A DNA stretch of 36,877 nt from IGN2 sp964639955 (GCA_964639955.1 CAZXGJ010000037.1:1-36877), one strand, 5' to 3'. Positions 1 through 9,299 are shown, numbered from the stretch's first letter. A program made the numbers and translations. The notes: generated by a model not told the origin, from the sequence alone.

Positions 1-196
1 ACCTGCGAAGACGCAGGTTTGAGCTGACGTCCGTAACATAACTAAAACGGGTTTGCTGCCCTTTACCTCGCTCCATCCGACGTCCCCGTCGGATGATTGG
101 GATTGAATAGTAAACCATTTAAGTTCAGCAGGTAAACCTGCGAAGACGCAGGTTTGAGCTGACGTCCGTAACATAACTAAAACGGGTTTGTTGCCC
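1..196. repeat. Partial tandem duplication with hairpins at the 3' end of an SDR gene
   Basis: Bases 1-61 recur at 136-196 with one mismatch (c56/t191), a period of 135 bp. The unit covers the last codons and stop of the SDR gene plus its downstream flank, so a fragment of the gene end is present a second time. Each copy starts with a hairpin (ACCTGCG-AAGA-CGCAGGT). In the second copy it extends to a 9-bp stem at 134-155. Between the copies lies another perfect 8-bp hairpin (75-94, arms ATCCGACG/CGTCGGAT). The window edge cuts the array, so more units may exist to the left. The hairpins may also act as the terminator of the leftward SDR gene. Confidence 0.8.
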
Positions 197-881
197 AGAC
201 AGTAACTTCAGGAATAAATCCTCTGTCATCCATTTCCAGTGCAGAAACTATTGTGTGAGCAATTTCAACTCCTCTCAGCTTGTTTGACACTTCTTCTCTT
301 TCTCTTCCATCCGGCTCATCGAAAGCTGTAATTACTTCACTTGGATTGATGAGAATTACCCGCACATTATATTTTCTAAGTTCAGCTCTCCAGCATTCAG
401 TCATTCCACGCAGAGCAAATTTTGAGGAAGCATAAACAGTTCCGCTCTCAAATCCTTTTAGTGCAGCTGTGGAAGCGATGTTTACGATATTGCCGTACTT
501 CTGCTTTCTAAAAACATCTGCTGCATACTTTGCCATCATTGCAGCACCGAAAACATTCACAGAATAAACATTAATAAAGTCATCCCATTCAAGATCGAAA
601 ACCTCATCCCATTTCCCGCCAATACCCGCATTGTTAATCAGACAATCCAACTTTTGAAACTCTTTCAGGAAGAGATCGTAAGTTTTCTTAATATCATCCT
701 GCTTTGTTACATCAGTATTGATTGCAAAGGCACCGAGTTCTTTTGCAGTTTTCTCCAGCCGGGATTTATTCCTGCCGGTTATTGCAACTTTTCCACCCTT
801 TTCAATTAACATTTTTGCAGTTGCTTTTCCAATTCCGGCGCTGCCTCCTGTAATCAGGAATGTTGAATCTTTAATCTGCAT
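177..881 (-). CDS. Short-chain dehydrogenase/reductase (classical SDR)
   Basis: A 234-residue NAD(P)-dependent oxidoreductase of the classical SDR family; its substrate cannot be read from sequence. It has the glycine-rich cofactor motif TGGSAGIG (residues 11-18), NNAG (83-86) and the catalytic Ser137/Tyr150/Lys154 (YASSK). An Arg after the second strand (TGRN) favours NADPH. The length is near the usual 240-250. The ATG is preceded by AGGAA at good spacing. The last codons and the stop lie inside a duplicated segment whose other copy is at 1-61, so the C-terminus may have been altered by that rearrangement. It is transcribed away from the BNR-repeat gene across a 160-bp divergent intergenic region. 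The family call is firm; no function is assigned. Confidence 0.9.
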   Translation of the reverse strand: MQIKDSTFLITGGSAGIGKATAKMLIEKGGKVAITGRNKSRLEKTAKELGAFAINTDVTKQDDIKKTYDLFLKEFQKLDCLINNAGIGGKWDEVFDLEWDDFINVYSVNVFGAAMMAKYAADVFRKQKYGNIVNIASTAALKGFESGTVYASSKFALRGMTECWRAELRKYNVRVILINPSEVITAFDEPDGREREEVSNKLRGVEIAHTIVSALEMDDRGFIPEVTVWATNPF

Positions 882-1041
882 ATTTATTCCTTTCTGTAAT
901 TAAATCTTTTCAAAAATAATAACATCCGCTCATCAAATTAAAATTGAATTACTTGTTTTGATTATATAATTTTTGATATGCATTTCATAAAATCACTGTT
1001 TAACAATCAGTTTACCTTTCAATAAAAACTCAGGTGTAAAA

Positions 1042-4000
1042 ATGATTAAAAATTTTCTTTTGCTGTTATTTTCTTTATTAGTGATTAACTATCCTCTCAT
1101 ATCTCAGGAGGAAGAGAAAGAAGAAGATAAAGATCCATACAAAACTTCCACTTTCGATGGTTTGAAATTCCGGCTGCTCGGACCGGCTGTTACTTCCGGC
1201 AGAGTAACTGACTTTGCTGTTAATCCAAACAACATCCACGAGTTTTATGTTGCTGTTGCCTGTGGTAACGTCTGGAAAACAATAAATTCAGGAACAACCT
1301 GGGAACCGGTGTTCGATAAATACGGTTCTTTCTCAATCGGATGTGTTACAATTGATCCTCAAAATACAAACGTGGTTTATGTCGGAACAGGAGAGAACAA
1401 CAGTCAGCGTTCAGTTTCGTGGGGTGATGGAATTTATCGCTCCGAAGATGGAGGAAAGAGCTTTAAGAACATTGGACTTAAAAAATCAGAACACATCGCA
1501 AAAATATTAATCGATCCGAGGGACTCTAAAGTAATTTACGTTGCAGCACAAGGACCGCTCTGGGGACCGGGCAGCCAAAGAGGACTTTACAAATCAACCG
1601 ATTACGGTGCAACATGGGATTCGGTTCTTTACATCAGCGAAAATACAGGTGTTACAGATGTTGTAATGGATCCGAAAAACCCGGATGTTCTTTATGCCGC
1701 GTCTTATCAAAGAAGAAGGCATGTCTGGACATTAATCAACGGCGGACCGGAAGGAGCCATTTATAAATCAACAGATGCGGGAAAAACATGGAATAAGCTT
1801 GAATCAGGTTTGCCCTCAGGTGATGTTGGCAGAATTGGTTTAGTCGTCTCTCCTGTTAATACCGATTATGTTTATGCTATAATTGAAGCAGCAAATGACG
1901 GAAGCGGTTTTTACAGATCAACAAATCGTGGTGTTAGTTGGGAGAAGATGAGCGATTATAAAAATGTAAGCGCTCAATATTATTCAGAAATTTTCTGCGA
2001 TCCGGCTGATGCAAACAAAGTTTATTTGCTTGATACTTTCTCCCAGATTACTACAGATGGCGGAAAAACTTTCATTCCCATCTCTACCAAAGGAAGACAT
2101 GTTGATGATCATGCTTTCTGGATAAACCCGAACAATACAAATCACTTTCTTATCGGAGGCGACGGCGGCGTTTATGAAACCTTCGATGGCGGGCAGACTT
2201 TTCATTTCAAAGATAACCTGCCTGTCTCACAATTCTACAGAGTTAGCGTGGATAATTTCGAGCCTTTTTATCGTGTGATGGGTGGAACGCAGGATAATAA
2301 CAGTATGATAGTCCCATCTCAAACAATAAACGAAGAAGGAATTGTTAACGCTGATTATATTCCTCTCGTTGGCGGAGATGGATACGAAGCTTTAACTGAT
2401 CCCGAAAATCCTGACATAATTTACTGCCAATGGCAGTACGGCGGATTAACCAGGCACGATCTTAAATCAGGAGAAATTGTAAGCATAAAGCCGCAGGAAG
2501 GAAAAGATGATCCGCCTTACAGATGGAACTGGGATACTCCGCTCATTCTCAGTCCGCATGCAAACAGATTATACGCTGCTGCAAATAAAGTTTTCAGAAG
2601 TGATGATAAAGGAAACAGCTGGACAGTTATCAGCCCGGATTTAACCAGTCAAATAGATCGAAACAAACTTCCGATAATGGATAAAGTCTGGAGTATTGAT
2701 GCAGTTGCAAAAAATGCTTCGACATCTTTTTACGGAAACATTGTTTCATTAACTGAATCCCCTTTGGTTGAAGGATTAATTTACGCGGGAACAGATGACG
2801 GATTAATACAAGTTACAGAAGACGGCGGAACGAACTGGAGAAAGATTGAATCGTTTCCGGGCATTCCTGAAAATACTTACGTAAGCTGCTTATATGCATC
2901 CCGCTTTGATGCGAATACTGTTTATGCAACTTTCGATAATCACAAGAGAGCAGATTTCAGACCTTATATTCTGGTCAGCCGAGACAGGGGAAAAAGCTGG
3001 GTATCAATTACCGGTGATCTGAAAGAACCATTTGTTGTTTATGCAATCACTCAGGATCATATTAAACCCGATCTTCTCTTTATTGGAACAGAGTACGGCG
3101 TATTTTTTACAATGAACGGCGGAACCAAATGGATACAGTTAAAAGGGAATCTACCGACAACTGCAGTTCGCGATCTCGACATACAGGAAAGAGAAAATGA
3201 TCTTGCACTTGCAACATTCGGCAGAGGATTCTATGTGCTTGATAACTACTCTCCTCTCAGAGAAATAAACGAACAAAATCTGAATCAGGAAAATTATAAA
3301 CTCTTTCCGGTTAAAGATGCATTGATGTTTATTAAACGAAGTGCAACTTTCAGCTCGCTCGGCTCTTCGTTTTTTAAAGCAGATAACCCTCCCTTCGGTG
3401 CAACATTCACTTATTATATAAAGGAAGTTCCGAAGAGCAAAAAACAAACAAGACAGGAAAAAGAGAAAGAACGTATTAAAGAAAAGAAACCTGTGGATTA
3501 TCCGAACTGGGATGATCTGCGTGCGGAAGACCGGGAAGAAAAATCATTCCTGCTTTTTGTTGTTTCTGATGAGCAGGGAAAAGTTGTAAGAAAGCTTAAA
3601 GATGAAATAAAGAAAGGCATCAACAGAATTACCTGGGACTTAAGATTTGCTGATACAAATCCCGTTAAAAAAATTTCTGATAAAAACGAAAGCGGAACAC
3701 CGGTTATACCGGGCAAGTATTCAGTAGAAATGTTTATCAGCATTGATGGTGAAATGACAAAAGCAGCAGGACCGGAAATATTTGAAGCGAAAGTACTTAA
3801 CAACACCACACTGCCTGCTGAAGACAGAGGAGCACTTGTTGCATTCCACAAAAAAATTGCAGAGTTTAACCGTGCGGTTGAAGGAGCGCTTAATTCAACC
3901 CGCGATCTGAAAGATAAGACCGATATTCTCATTTATTCAATAAAGCAAACCCCGGAAGCACCTAATTCGTTAATGGAAGATGCATTAAAAATCAAGAGAG

Positions 4001-4299
4001 AGACTGACGATATTCTGCAGCATCTCTTCCAGGATAAATCTTTAGTTGATAAAAATGAACCCGTTCCTCCGACTGTTTATGACCGGCTGAATGAGCTTGC
4101 CTGGGGAATTTGGCAGACAACTTCTGCACCTACACAGACACAGATAAATAATTATAATGCTGCAGCGGAAGAATTTGAACCGCTGCTTGAAAGAATTAAA
4201 ACTCTGCTTGAAATCGATTTGAAAAATCTTGAAGCAGATATGGAACGTTACGGTGCACCCTGGACACCTGGAAGAGTTCCGGGATGGAATAAGAATTAA
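1042..4299 (+). CDS. Secreted BNR/Asp-box beta-propeller protein (sortilin/VPS10-like)
   Basis: A 1085-residue exported protein with a signal peptide (about residues 1-21, ending in ISQ), then an acidic linker. The opening FRLLGPAVTSGRV is characteristic of the bacterial VPS10/sortilin-like 'glycosyl hydrolase' family. About ten Asp-box turns of the form (S/D)xGxxW/F follow through residue ~770, such as DGGKSF, DAGKTW, RGVSW, DGGTNW and RGKSW, so two stacked propellers are likely. A Lys/Glu-rich stretch (~800-830) leads to a beta-rich region with GINRITWDLRF and a helical C-terminus. No catalytic residues of a true glycosidase are evident and no T9SS sorting domain is seen. The database name 'glycosyl hydrolase' should be treated cautiously. 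Role unknown; probably binding or peptide-related at the cell surface. Confidence 0.85.
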   Translation: MIKNFLLLLFSLLVINYPLISQEEEKEEDKDPYKTSTFDGLKFRLLGPAVTSGRVTDFAVNPNNIHEFYVAVACGNVWKTINSGTTWEPVFDKYGSFSIGCVTIDPQNTNVVYVGTGENNSQRSVSWGDGIYRSEDGGKSFKNIGLKKSEHIAKILIDPRDSKVIYVAAQGPLWGPGSQRGLYKSTDYGATWDSVLYISENTGVTDVVMDPKNPDVLYAASYQRRRHVWTLINGGPEGAIYKSTDAGKTWNKLESGLPSGDVGRIGLVVSPVNTDYVYAIIEAANDGSGFYRSTNRGVSWEKMSDYKNVSAQYYSEIFCDPADANKVYLLDTFSQITTDGGKTFIPISTKGRHVDDHAFWINPNNTNHFLIGGDGGVYETFDGGQTFHFKDNLPVSQFYRVSVDNFEPFYRVMGGTQDNNSMIVPSQTINEEGIVNADYIPLVGGDGYEALTDPENPDIIYCQWQYGGLTRHDLKSGEIVSIKPQEGKDDPPYRWNWDTPLILSPHANRLYAAANKVFRSDDKGNSWTVISPDLTSQIDRNKLPIMDKVWSIDAVAKNASTSFYGNIVSLTESPLVEGLIYAGTDDGLIQVTEDGGTNWRKIESFPGIPENTYVSCLYASRFDANTVYATFDNHKRADFRPYILVSRDRGKSWVSITGDLKEPFVVYAITQDHIKPDLLFIGTEYGVFFTMNGGTKWIQLKGNLPTTAVRDLDIQERENDLALATFGRGFYVLDNYSPLREINEQNLNQENYKLFPVKDALMFIKRSATFSSLGSSFFKADNPPFGATFTYYIKEVPKSKKQTRQEKEKERIKEKKPVDYPNWDDLRAEDREEKSFLLFVVSDEQGKVVRKLKDEIKKGINRITWDLRFADTNPVKKISDKNESGTPVIPGKYSVEMFISIDGEMTKAAGPEIFEAKVLNNTTLPAEDRGALVAFHKKIAEFNRAVEGALNSTRDLKDKTDILIYSIKQTPEAPNSLMEDALKIKRETDDILQHLFQDKSLVDKNEPVPPTVYDRLNELAWGIWQTTSAPTQTQINNYNAAAEEFEPLLERIKTLLEIDLKNLEADMERYGAPWTPGRVPGWNKN

Positions 4300-4317
4300 A
4301 ATATTTTTAATTTCTTC

Positions 4318-4345
4318 GTAGGGACACAATATATTGTGTCCCTAC
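4318..4345. repeat. Perfect 28-bp palindrome, dispersed-repeat type, between convergent genes
   Basis: The sequence is perfectly self-complementary over 28 bp, with half-site GTAGGGACACAATA. It lies in the 61-bp gap between the converging BNR and T9SS genes, so its transcript forms a strong hairpin in both directions and could terminate both genes. The GTAGGGACAC...GTGTCCCTAC form resembles small palindromic repeats scattered in many bacterial genomes (from memory, not searched). A related palindrome starting GTAGAGACGC lies 237 bp away inside the next gene. Confidence 0.85.
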
Positions 4346-4360
4346 TACAATGCCCTGTCG

Positions 4361-6703
4361 TCATTTTAATAGTATCATCTTCTTCGTTTCGATAAAACTT
4401 CCCGATTTTAGTTGATAGAAATAGATTCCGGATACCAGATTCCTGATACCGGATGATGTGGAGAACTCAACTTCATACACACCGGACGTTTGTTCTTCAT
4501 TTACCAATGTCGCCACTTCATTGCCGAGGATGTCGTACACTTTTAGTGTTACCTGTAGAGACGCATCGCGACGCGTCTCTGCAAATGGAATTTGATATTT
4601 TATTTTTGTTGTTGGATTGAATGGATTGGGATAATTCTGTTCAAGTTTGAAATCAGTTACAATTTCTTTTTCGGGTTCAACCGAAACCGGAGTTACAAGC
4701 AAATTTCTGTAAATCTGGAAACCGCCGAGCCCATCTGCTATATAAACGAAACCATTAAAAGATTCTACACCCAGTGCAAAAACTCCCGATGGCTTATACC
4801 AGCCTTTGAGAACCGGAATTGCCGGATTGGAAATATCAACTATTTGCAATCCACCTAAAATATATTCAGATATATAGGCATAATCACCATCTGCTTTTAT
4901 TCCGGTTGAACCATCAATCAAATCCACATAACCAATAACCGCGGGATTCATCGGATCATAAACATCTACAACTTCTAATCCTCCATTACCATCAGCTATG
5001 TAAACAATTCCGTCCTTAACTTTAACATCCTGTGCGTGGCTGGAAATATTCTGGAAACGGTTTATCAGAACAGGAAGCGCCGGATTGCTGATATCAATTA
5101 TATAAAGTCCATAAGTGTCTTCGTTTGAAAACGGTTCATAATCAACTATATAGAGATAATTTCCTTCAACATCAACTGCCTGAGCATAACAATAATCCAC
5201 ACCCGGGACCGCACCCGAATACCAGCCCATTGTATGGCCTATCAGGCTTAAATTATTGGTATCCTCAAAATTTAAAATACGAACACCATCCCACCAACAG
5301 GCAACAAAAGCCAGAGTACCTTTAACAACCAGGTCCCACGTCATAGCAGGGGAAGTATAGGAATCCATGCTAATCGGATTTGTAGGATCTGATACATCCA
5401 TAATGTGAACAGTATTGTTTGCCGTCATACTATAAGGACAATAAAGAACCAATGAGCTGCCGGCAAATTCAACCAGCGAGCCGTCAATATCTGCATAACC
5501 AACCTGAACAGGATGGGTTGAATCAGAAACATCAATAACCCTGAAACCGTTGCTTCCGGTATAAGCATAGCTGCCGTACACTGAAACATCATTTATAAAA
5601 CCGGGAATTTCAAAGCCTGAAGCATATTGAATATTGGTTGAATCAGAAACATCAAGAACAGAAAAAGTACTGTTGCGTGTGAGATAAACATAATCTTGAA
5701 TTCCCGTGATAAATTCATAATCGCCAGGATAAGCAGTTATAAAAGAGGGCGATGAAGGGTTTGAAACATTCATGATTTGCATGCCACCATTCGTACCCAC
5801 TTTAGCAATATAAGCCTGGTGGTTAAAAACAACAATGTCAGTAGGGTAATCCCCGATACTTAAACTTGAAGCAATTGTAACATTTAATGAATCACTTATA
5901 TCAAGAATTGTAAATATGCCTGAACTGTTAACAGCATACAGGTAATCTCCTGCAATGTCAAATTCGCTTCCCGATATGAATCCATAGGAAGCAATATGCT
6001 GGAGATTTAAAGGATCAGAAACATCAACGAGTTTTAATCCCTGTGTTGATGTTACAATATAAATCACCTGATCCTTTAAAAACATCTGCATTATGAGATT
6101 GTTAGCTATGAAAAGATCATCAACGATAAAAGGATTGTAAGGATCAGTAATATCGAGTGTCCACAAACTATAATTTGTGGTAAAAAAAAGATAATTGCTG
6201 CTGTAAGCAACACCACTTCTGGGATACGGTTCAGTAGGAACTCTGCTCATCCGGGAGGGATGATATATATCAGCAAGGTCCCATATTTCAATTCCCGAAA
6301 AGTAGGCACAGACATAAAGTCTTTTATTTACAGGATCATAATTGCACTGATCAACTAGTGATCTTGTTCTTATCTCAGATAGTATAACGGGATTCTGAGG
6401 ATCGGAAACATCAGTAACAAATATTCCTCCTCCCGAACCGACAAAAACCAAATCAGCTTCAGGACTCATTCCGAGTGCATAGCTGTTTGCAAAAGGAAAA
6501 TTACCTTTAAAACTTGCATTGGAAGAATCGAAATCGATTACGGTTAATGGTTCGTCTGCAATTGGAATTCCCGGCCGCATCATTTTGATGAGTCCGGCTT
6601 GGTCCATGACTTTTTCGAACGATTCCCCGGCGCGTGGTAAATTATACTGAGCATTCAGAGAAATTGCCAGGATTAATGGAAGTAACATTAAATACTTTTT
6701 CAT
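4361..6703 (-). CDS. Secreted LVIVD-repeat beta-propeller protein with T9SS C-terminal sorting domain
   Basis: A 780-residue exported protein. The signal peptide is residues ~1-18 (ISLNA/Q). More than ten repeats carry the pattern LxIvDVSDPxxPxxxxxy (for example VDVSDPLNL, MDVSDPTNPIS, VDISNPAIPV), the LVIVD family, which folds as beta-propeller blades. Residues ~690-780 form a type IX secretion sorting domain: QNYPNPFNPTTKIKYQIP, VYDILGNEVATLVNE, SGIYFYQL and a KKMILLK end. The protein should be exported, carried across the outer membrane by T9SS and anchored or released. The start is supported by an upstream GGGGAT. Within the sorting domain a 28-bp palindrome is read in frame as ETRRDASL, and residues SGIRNLVSGI look like a short tandem duplication. 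Ligand unknown. Confidence 0.9.
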   Translation of the reverse strand: MKKYLMLLPLILAISLNAQYNLPRAGESFEKVMDQAGLIKMMRPGIPIADEPLTVIDFDSSNASFKGNFPFANSYALGMSPEADLVFVGSGGGIFVTDVSDPQNPVILSEIRTRSLVDQCNYDPVNKRLYVCAYFSGIEIWDLADIYHPSRMSRVPTEPYPRSGVAYSSNYLFFTTNYSLWTLDITDPYNPFIVDDLFIANNLIMQMFLKDQVIYIVTSTQGLKLVDVSDPLNLQHIASYGFISGSEFDIAGDYLYAVNSSGIFTILDISDSLNVTIASSLSIGDYPTDIVVFNHQAYIAKVGTNGGMQIMNVSNPSSPSFITAYPGDYEFITGIQDYVYLTRNSTFSVLDVSDSTNIQYASGFEIPGFINDVSVYGSYAYTGSNGFRVIDVSDSTHPVQVGYADIDGSLVEFAGSSLVLYCPYSMTANNTVHIMDVSDPTNPISMDSYTSPAMTWDLVVKGTLAFVACWWDGVRILNFEDTNNLSLIGHTMGWYSGAVPGVDYCYAQAVDVEGNYLYIVDYEPFSNEDTYGLYIIDISNPALPVLINRFQNISSHAQDVKVKDGIVYIADGNGGLEVVDVYDPMNPAVIGYVDLIDGSTGIKADGDYAYISEYILGGLQIVDISNPAIPVLKGWYKPSGVFALGVESFNGFVYIADGLGGFQIYRNLLVTPVSVEPEKEIVTDFKLEQNYPNPFNPTTKIKYQIPFAETRRDASLQVTLKVYDILGNEVATLVNEEQTSGVYEVEFSTSSGIRNLVSGIYFYQLKSGSFIETKKMILLK
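4555..4582. repeat. Palindromic repeat inserted in frame within the T9SS sorting domain
   Basis: A 28-bp near-perfect palindrome with two mismatched pairs; the arms are AGAGACGC (4557-4564) and GCGTCTCT (4573-4580) around TCGCGA. It is translated as ETRRDASL, at a point where T9SS sorting domains usually pass directly from the YQIP strand to VTLKVYD with only a few residues. It shares length and edge pattern (GTAG-GAC-C) with the palindrome at 4318-4345, so both may belong to one mobile or dispersed palindrome family. Confidence 0.75.
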
Positions 6704-6819
6704 GATAAGATCCCCGATTTATGAGAGAAATATTATTTATAATTTAGATTCATTAATAAATTCCGGGCATTACAAGTTCTTAAATTTGATTTTGAAACCA
6801 CAGAAAATTATCCTGCTTT

Positions 6820-7683
6820 TTATTCAACTGCTTTCATTATCATTTTTTTACTCATTTCCCATAATTCATTCTGCATCTTTTTATTATAAGAGAGTTCAGA
6901 AGATGATTTTATTTTTCTCTTATAAAAGTACTTTCCGGTTATACCCTCTACCTCTTCTGAAGAAGCAAGAAATATAATTGTGTCTGCACCCTGCTGAGCA
7001 CTGAGCAGTTCGCGTTTTAATAAATAGTAAATTCTGTGTTTCATCCAGTATTTTAAACCATTGTTACGTGCAAAATTGGTAGCGACTCCGCCAGGATCCA
7101 TAGCGTTAACCGTAATTTTAGTTTTTTCCAGATTTTCAGCAAGCTTATAAGTAAATAATACGTTCGCTAGTTTTGAATCGGAGTACTGCTGTTTGCCGGT
7201 ATAGTCTGAGGGTAATAAAACATTCCTGATTATTCCTTTACCAGTGTAATGTGAACTAGAAGCAACATTAATTATCCTTGCAGAAGGCGAGCTTTTCAAT
7301 CGGTCAAGTAAAATATCCGTCAATAAAAAATGACTTAAATAATTTACTGCAAGTGTCTGTTCGATTCCTTCGGGTGATACTTTATGACCGAGAAATCTTC
7401 CACCGGCATTATTAATAAGCACGTCTATTCTGGTAAAAGAACCACAGATTTTGTCTGCGGCAAGTTTTACTTCCCTCAACAGCATTAAGTCTGCCTTGAA
7501 AAATTTTAATTCGGCATTACCAGTTTTTCGGCTAATTTGTTTACACAACTCATTACCTTTCTTTTCGTTTCTTCCTAATAGAATTAACGAAGCACCGGAA
7601 TTTGCTAATGAAAACGCTGCTGCCTTTCCGATTCCGGAAGTTGATCCAGTGATAAGAATGATTTTATCCTTCATAGAATTCAT
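6820..7683 (-). CDS. Short-chain dehydrogenase, retinol-dehydrogenase-like
   Basis: A 287-residue SDR with TGSTSGIG (residues 12-19), NNAG (91-94) and the catalytic pair Tyr167/Lys171 (YSDSK). An Arg in LGRNE suggests NADPH. The PSPSARIINVASSSHYTGKG and MDPGGVATNFARN segments are typical of the retinol dehydrogenase/WWOX-like branch, which acts on lipophilic alcohols or ketones; the real substrate is unknown. Its ATG overlaps the stop of the upstream DUF2779 gene by 4 bp (ATGA), so the two are probably translationally coupled. A second in-frame Met lies 3 codons later. The C-terminus is Lys/Met-rich without special features. No functional link to the nuclease-like partner is obvious. Confidence 0.9.
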   Translation of the reverse strand: MNSMKDKIILITGSTSGIGKAAAFSLANSGASLILLGRNEKKGNELCKQISRKTGNAELKFFKADLMLLREVKLAADKICGSFTRIDVLINNAGGRFLGHKVSPEGIEQTLAVNYLSHFLLTDILLDRLKSSPSARIINVASSSHYTGKGIIRNVLLPSDYTGKQQYSDSKLANVLFTYKLAENLEKTKITVNAMDPGGVATNFARNNGLKYWMKHRIYYLLKRELLSAQQGADTIIFLASSEEVEGITGKYFYKRKIKSSSELSYNKKMQNELWEMSKKMIMKAVE

Positions 7684-9155
7684 AGCCCGGAAAGCTTCTC
7701 TAAAATTTTCACCATTCCAAGAGTATCAAGCTTGCAATACTCAAGTAGCTGCTGCTTTATTTCTGCAATGAACATCATATCAGTTTCTGTTTGTAAACTT
7801 TCATAAGCAATTGAAGCCAATCCACCTTCGTTAATTTCCAGTTCATCGTAGCTTAGTTCAGGAACAAGTGCCGGAAGCACAGCTTTTATTGAGTAAGAGC
7901 CTTTCATTTCGGGAGCGTAATAATATTTTTTCTGGAATGGTATCATCAAATCTTTAATCCTGGAAACCAGTTTTTCAATTTCATCAGCATACTCAGGAAA
8001 GTCCCGCGCAATTTCATTTAGCCTGGTTATTTCAAATGTCTTGTTATAAACAAGAACATCCCCTTTGCCTTTGGTTACTTTTAATAAGTTCTCAGTGAAC
8101 TTTTTTCTTGGGTCATCTCCCGGTTCAGCAAGAAATTCAAAGTGCTCGGCTTCACTATTCTTATTTTTCTTCAGGAAGACAGAATATTGAAATGGTATCT
8201 GCTGATATGGTTTTGAGTTATCAAAAAGTGGAACAGCCGGCTGGAATGTTTCAAAGTCCATAAAGTAAAGCGGGTAATGCAAATCTGAAATGAAGTTATT
8301 AATTGCGTTTTTGTCAATCAAAGGTTTTCCGCTTTTGAAAACATCAAGCTGAAGTTTATTGTTTTTATTCAGAGGAAAATCTTCCGGCACATCATCAAGC
8401 CTTATTATTCCGTTTCGATATAGCTCATACTTTTTTGCAAGATGCATCCCTGAAAAATCAAAGATAGAAACCTCAGGAATATGCTTCCTGCAGTAATTGA
8501 AGAATCCGCAGGTGTAGGGATTGTAACAATGCTCACCAATATCAATGCCCGGCATCTTTTTCTTCAAAATAACTTTTTTGAGTCTGTTTATATTCTCTTT
8601 AACAGATTTCTGCATAGGTAAAATCAATTCGAGCACTGATTCGGTTGTGAACAATTCCTCTAAATTCAAATTCCCTTTTCTGATATATTGATTGTTGATG
8701 TAGATAATAGAAAAATCTTTTACTCTTATCCCCTGCCCAGAAATAACATAATATTGCAAAGCCGCATCATTCAGATATGTCTCTGAAATTGAAGTCGAAC
8801 TTTTAACCTCATAAACTTTTGCCCCTCCCTTTTCCATAAAAAAAATATCGGCAATTGATAAGACATCATTAAACATAAATGCTGCTTCATAAATAACTTT
8901 TGTATTACAATCAATAAGCTCTTTTGTTTTCCTTAATGCTTTTTCATAATCGGGAGGATCGCCTTCTGCAGCTCTTTCACCACCGGGAAACAACTGTTGT
9001 GCAAGTTCACCCACGTTTGTGCCTCTTTTGAAGATTGCCTTTTGCATCTCCGATAGCTCATCCATTTCATCATAATGATATTTATAAAGAAATAGATGCT
9101 TTTCGCACTGAAGACCTTTTATGTAAGAAGATTTGCTAAGAAGATGTGAAGCCAT
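7680..9155 (-). CDS. DUF2779 protein: RecB/Cas4-like nuclease plus DEDD exonuclease-like domain
   Basis: 491 residues matching DUF2779. The N-terminal half shows the Cas4/RecB PD-(D/E)XK pattern: Asp103 (IADIFF), Glu116-Val-Lys118 and a Gln134-Tyr135 motif. Cys17 plus Cys210, Cys216 and Cys222 are arranged like the Fe-S cluster of Cas4/AddB nucleases. The C-terminal half has a DEDD exonuclease pattern: Asp300-Phe-Glu302 (MDFETF), VYNKTFEITRL (370-379), Asp402 (KDLM) and Tyr473-x3-Asp477 (EYCKLD). I infer a DNA- or RNA-processing enzyme with a Fe-S-stabilised nuclease and a 3'-5' exonuclease-like module. No cas genes are nearby. It starts the two-gene unit that continues into the SDR. The domain reading rests on motifs only. 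Confidence 0.8.
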   Translation of the reverse strand: MASHLLSKSSYIKGLQCEKHLFLYKYHYDEMDELSEMQKAIFKRGTNVGELAQQLFPGGERAAEGDPPDYEKALRKTKELIDCNTKVIYEAAFMFNDVLSIADIFFMEKGGAKVYEVKSSTSISETYLNDAALQYYVISGQGIRVKDFSIIYINNQYIRKGNLNLEELFTTESVLELILPMQKSVKENINRLKKVILKKKMPGIDIGEHCYNPYTCGFFNYCRKHIPEVSIFDFSGMHLAKKYELYRNGIIRLDDVPEDFPLNKNNKLQLDVFKSGKPLIDKNAINNFISDLHYPLYFMDFETFQPAVPLFDNSKPYQQIPFQYSVFLKKNKNSEAEHFEFLAEPGDDPRKKFTENLLKVTKGKGDVLVYNKTFEITRLNEIARDFPEYADEIEKLVSRIKDLMIPFQKKYYYAPEMKGSYSIKAVLPALVPELSYDELEINEGGLASIAYESLQTETDMMFIAEIKQQLLEYCKLDTLGMVKILEKLSGL

Positions 9156-9299
9156 TCTTAATTTCGGGTAATTAACAGCCGAAAGATAAAAGATTAAAGA
9201 ATAAAAAATTAATGAGCGGTTTCTTAGACTAAAAAGCCAGGGGAAGAAGTAAGTGAATTAAAACAAAAAATTTTTATGATGAATTGCAATCAATAAGAC

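Noticed and set aside
1042..4299. True glycosidase or sialidase, suggested by BNR repeats
   Set aside because: The Asp-box repeats are present, but no sialidase catalytic arginine triad or FRIP-type motif was seen, so only a propeller call is made.
7680..9155. Cas4 of a CRISPR system
   Set aside because: The protein is longer and has a C-terminal DEDD-like domain; no repeats, spacers or other cas genes are in the window.
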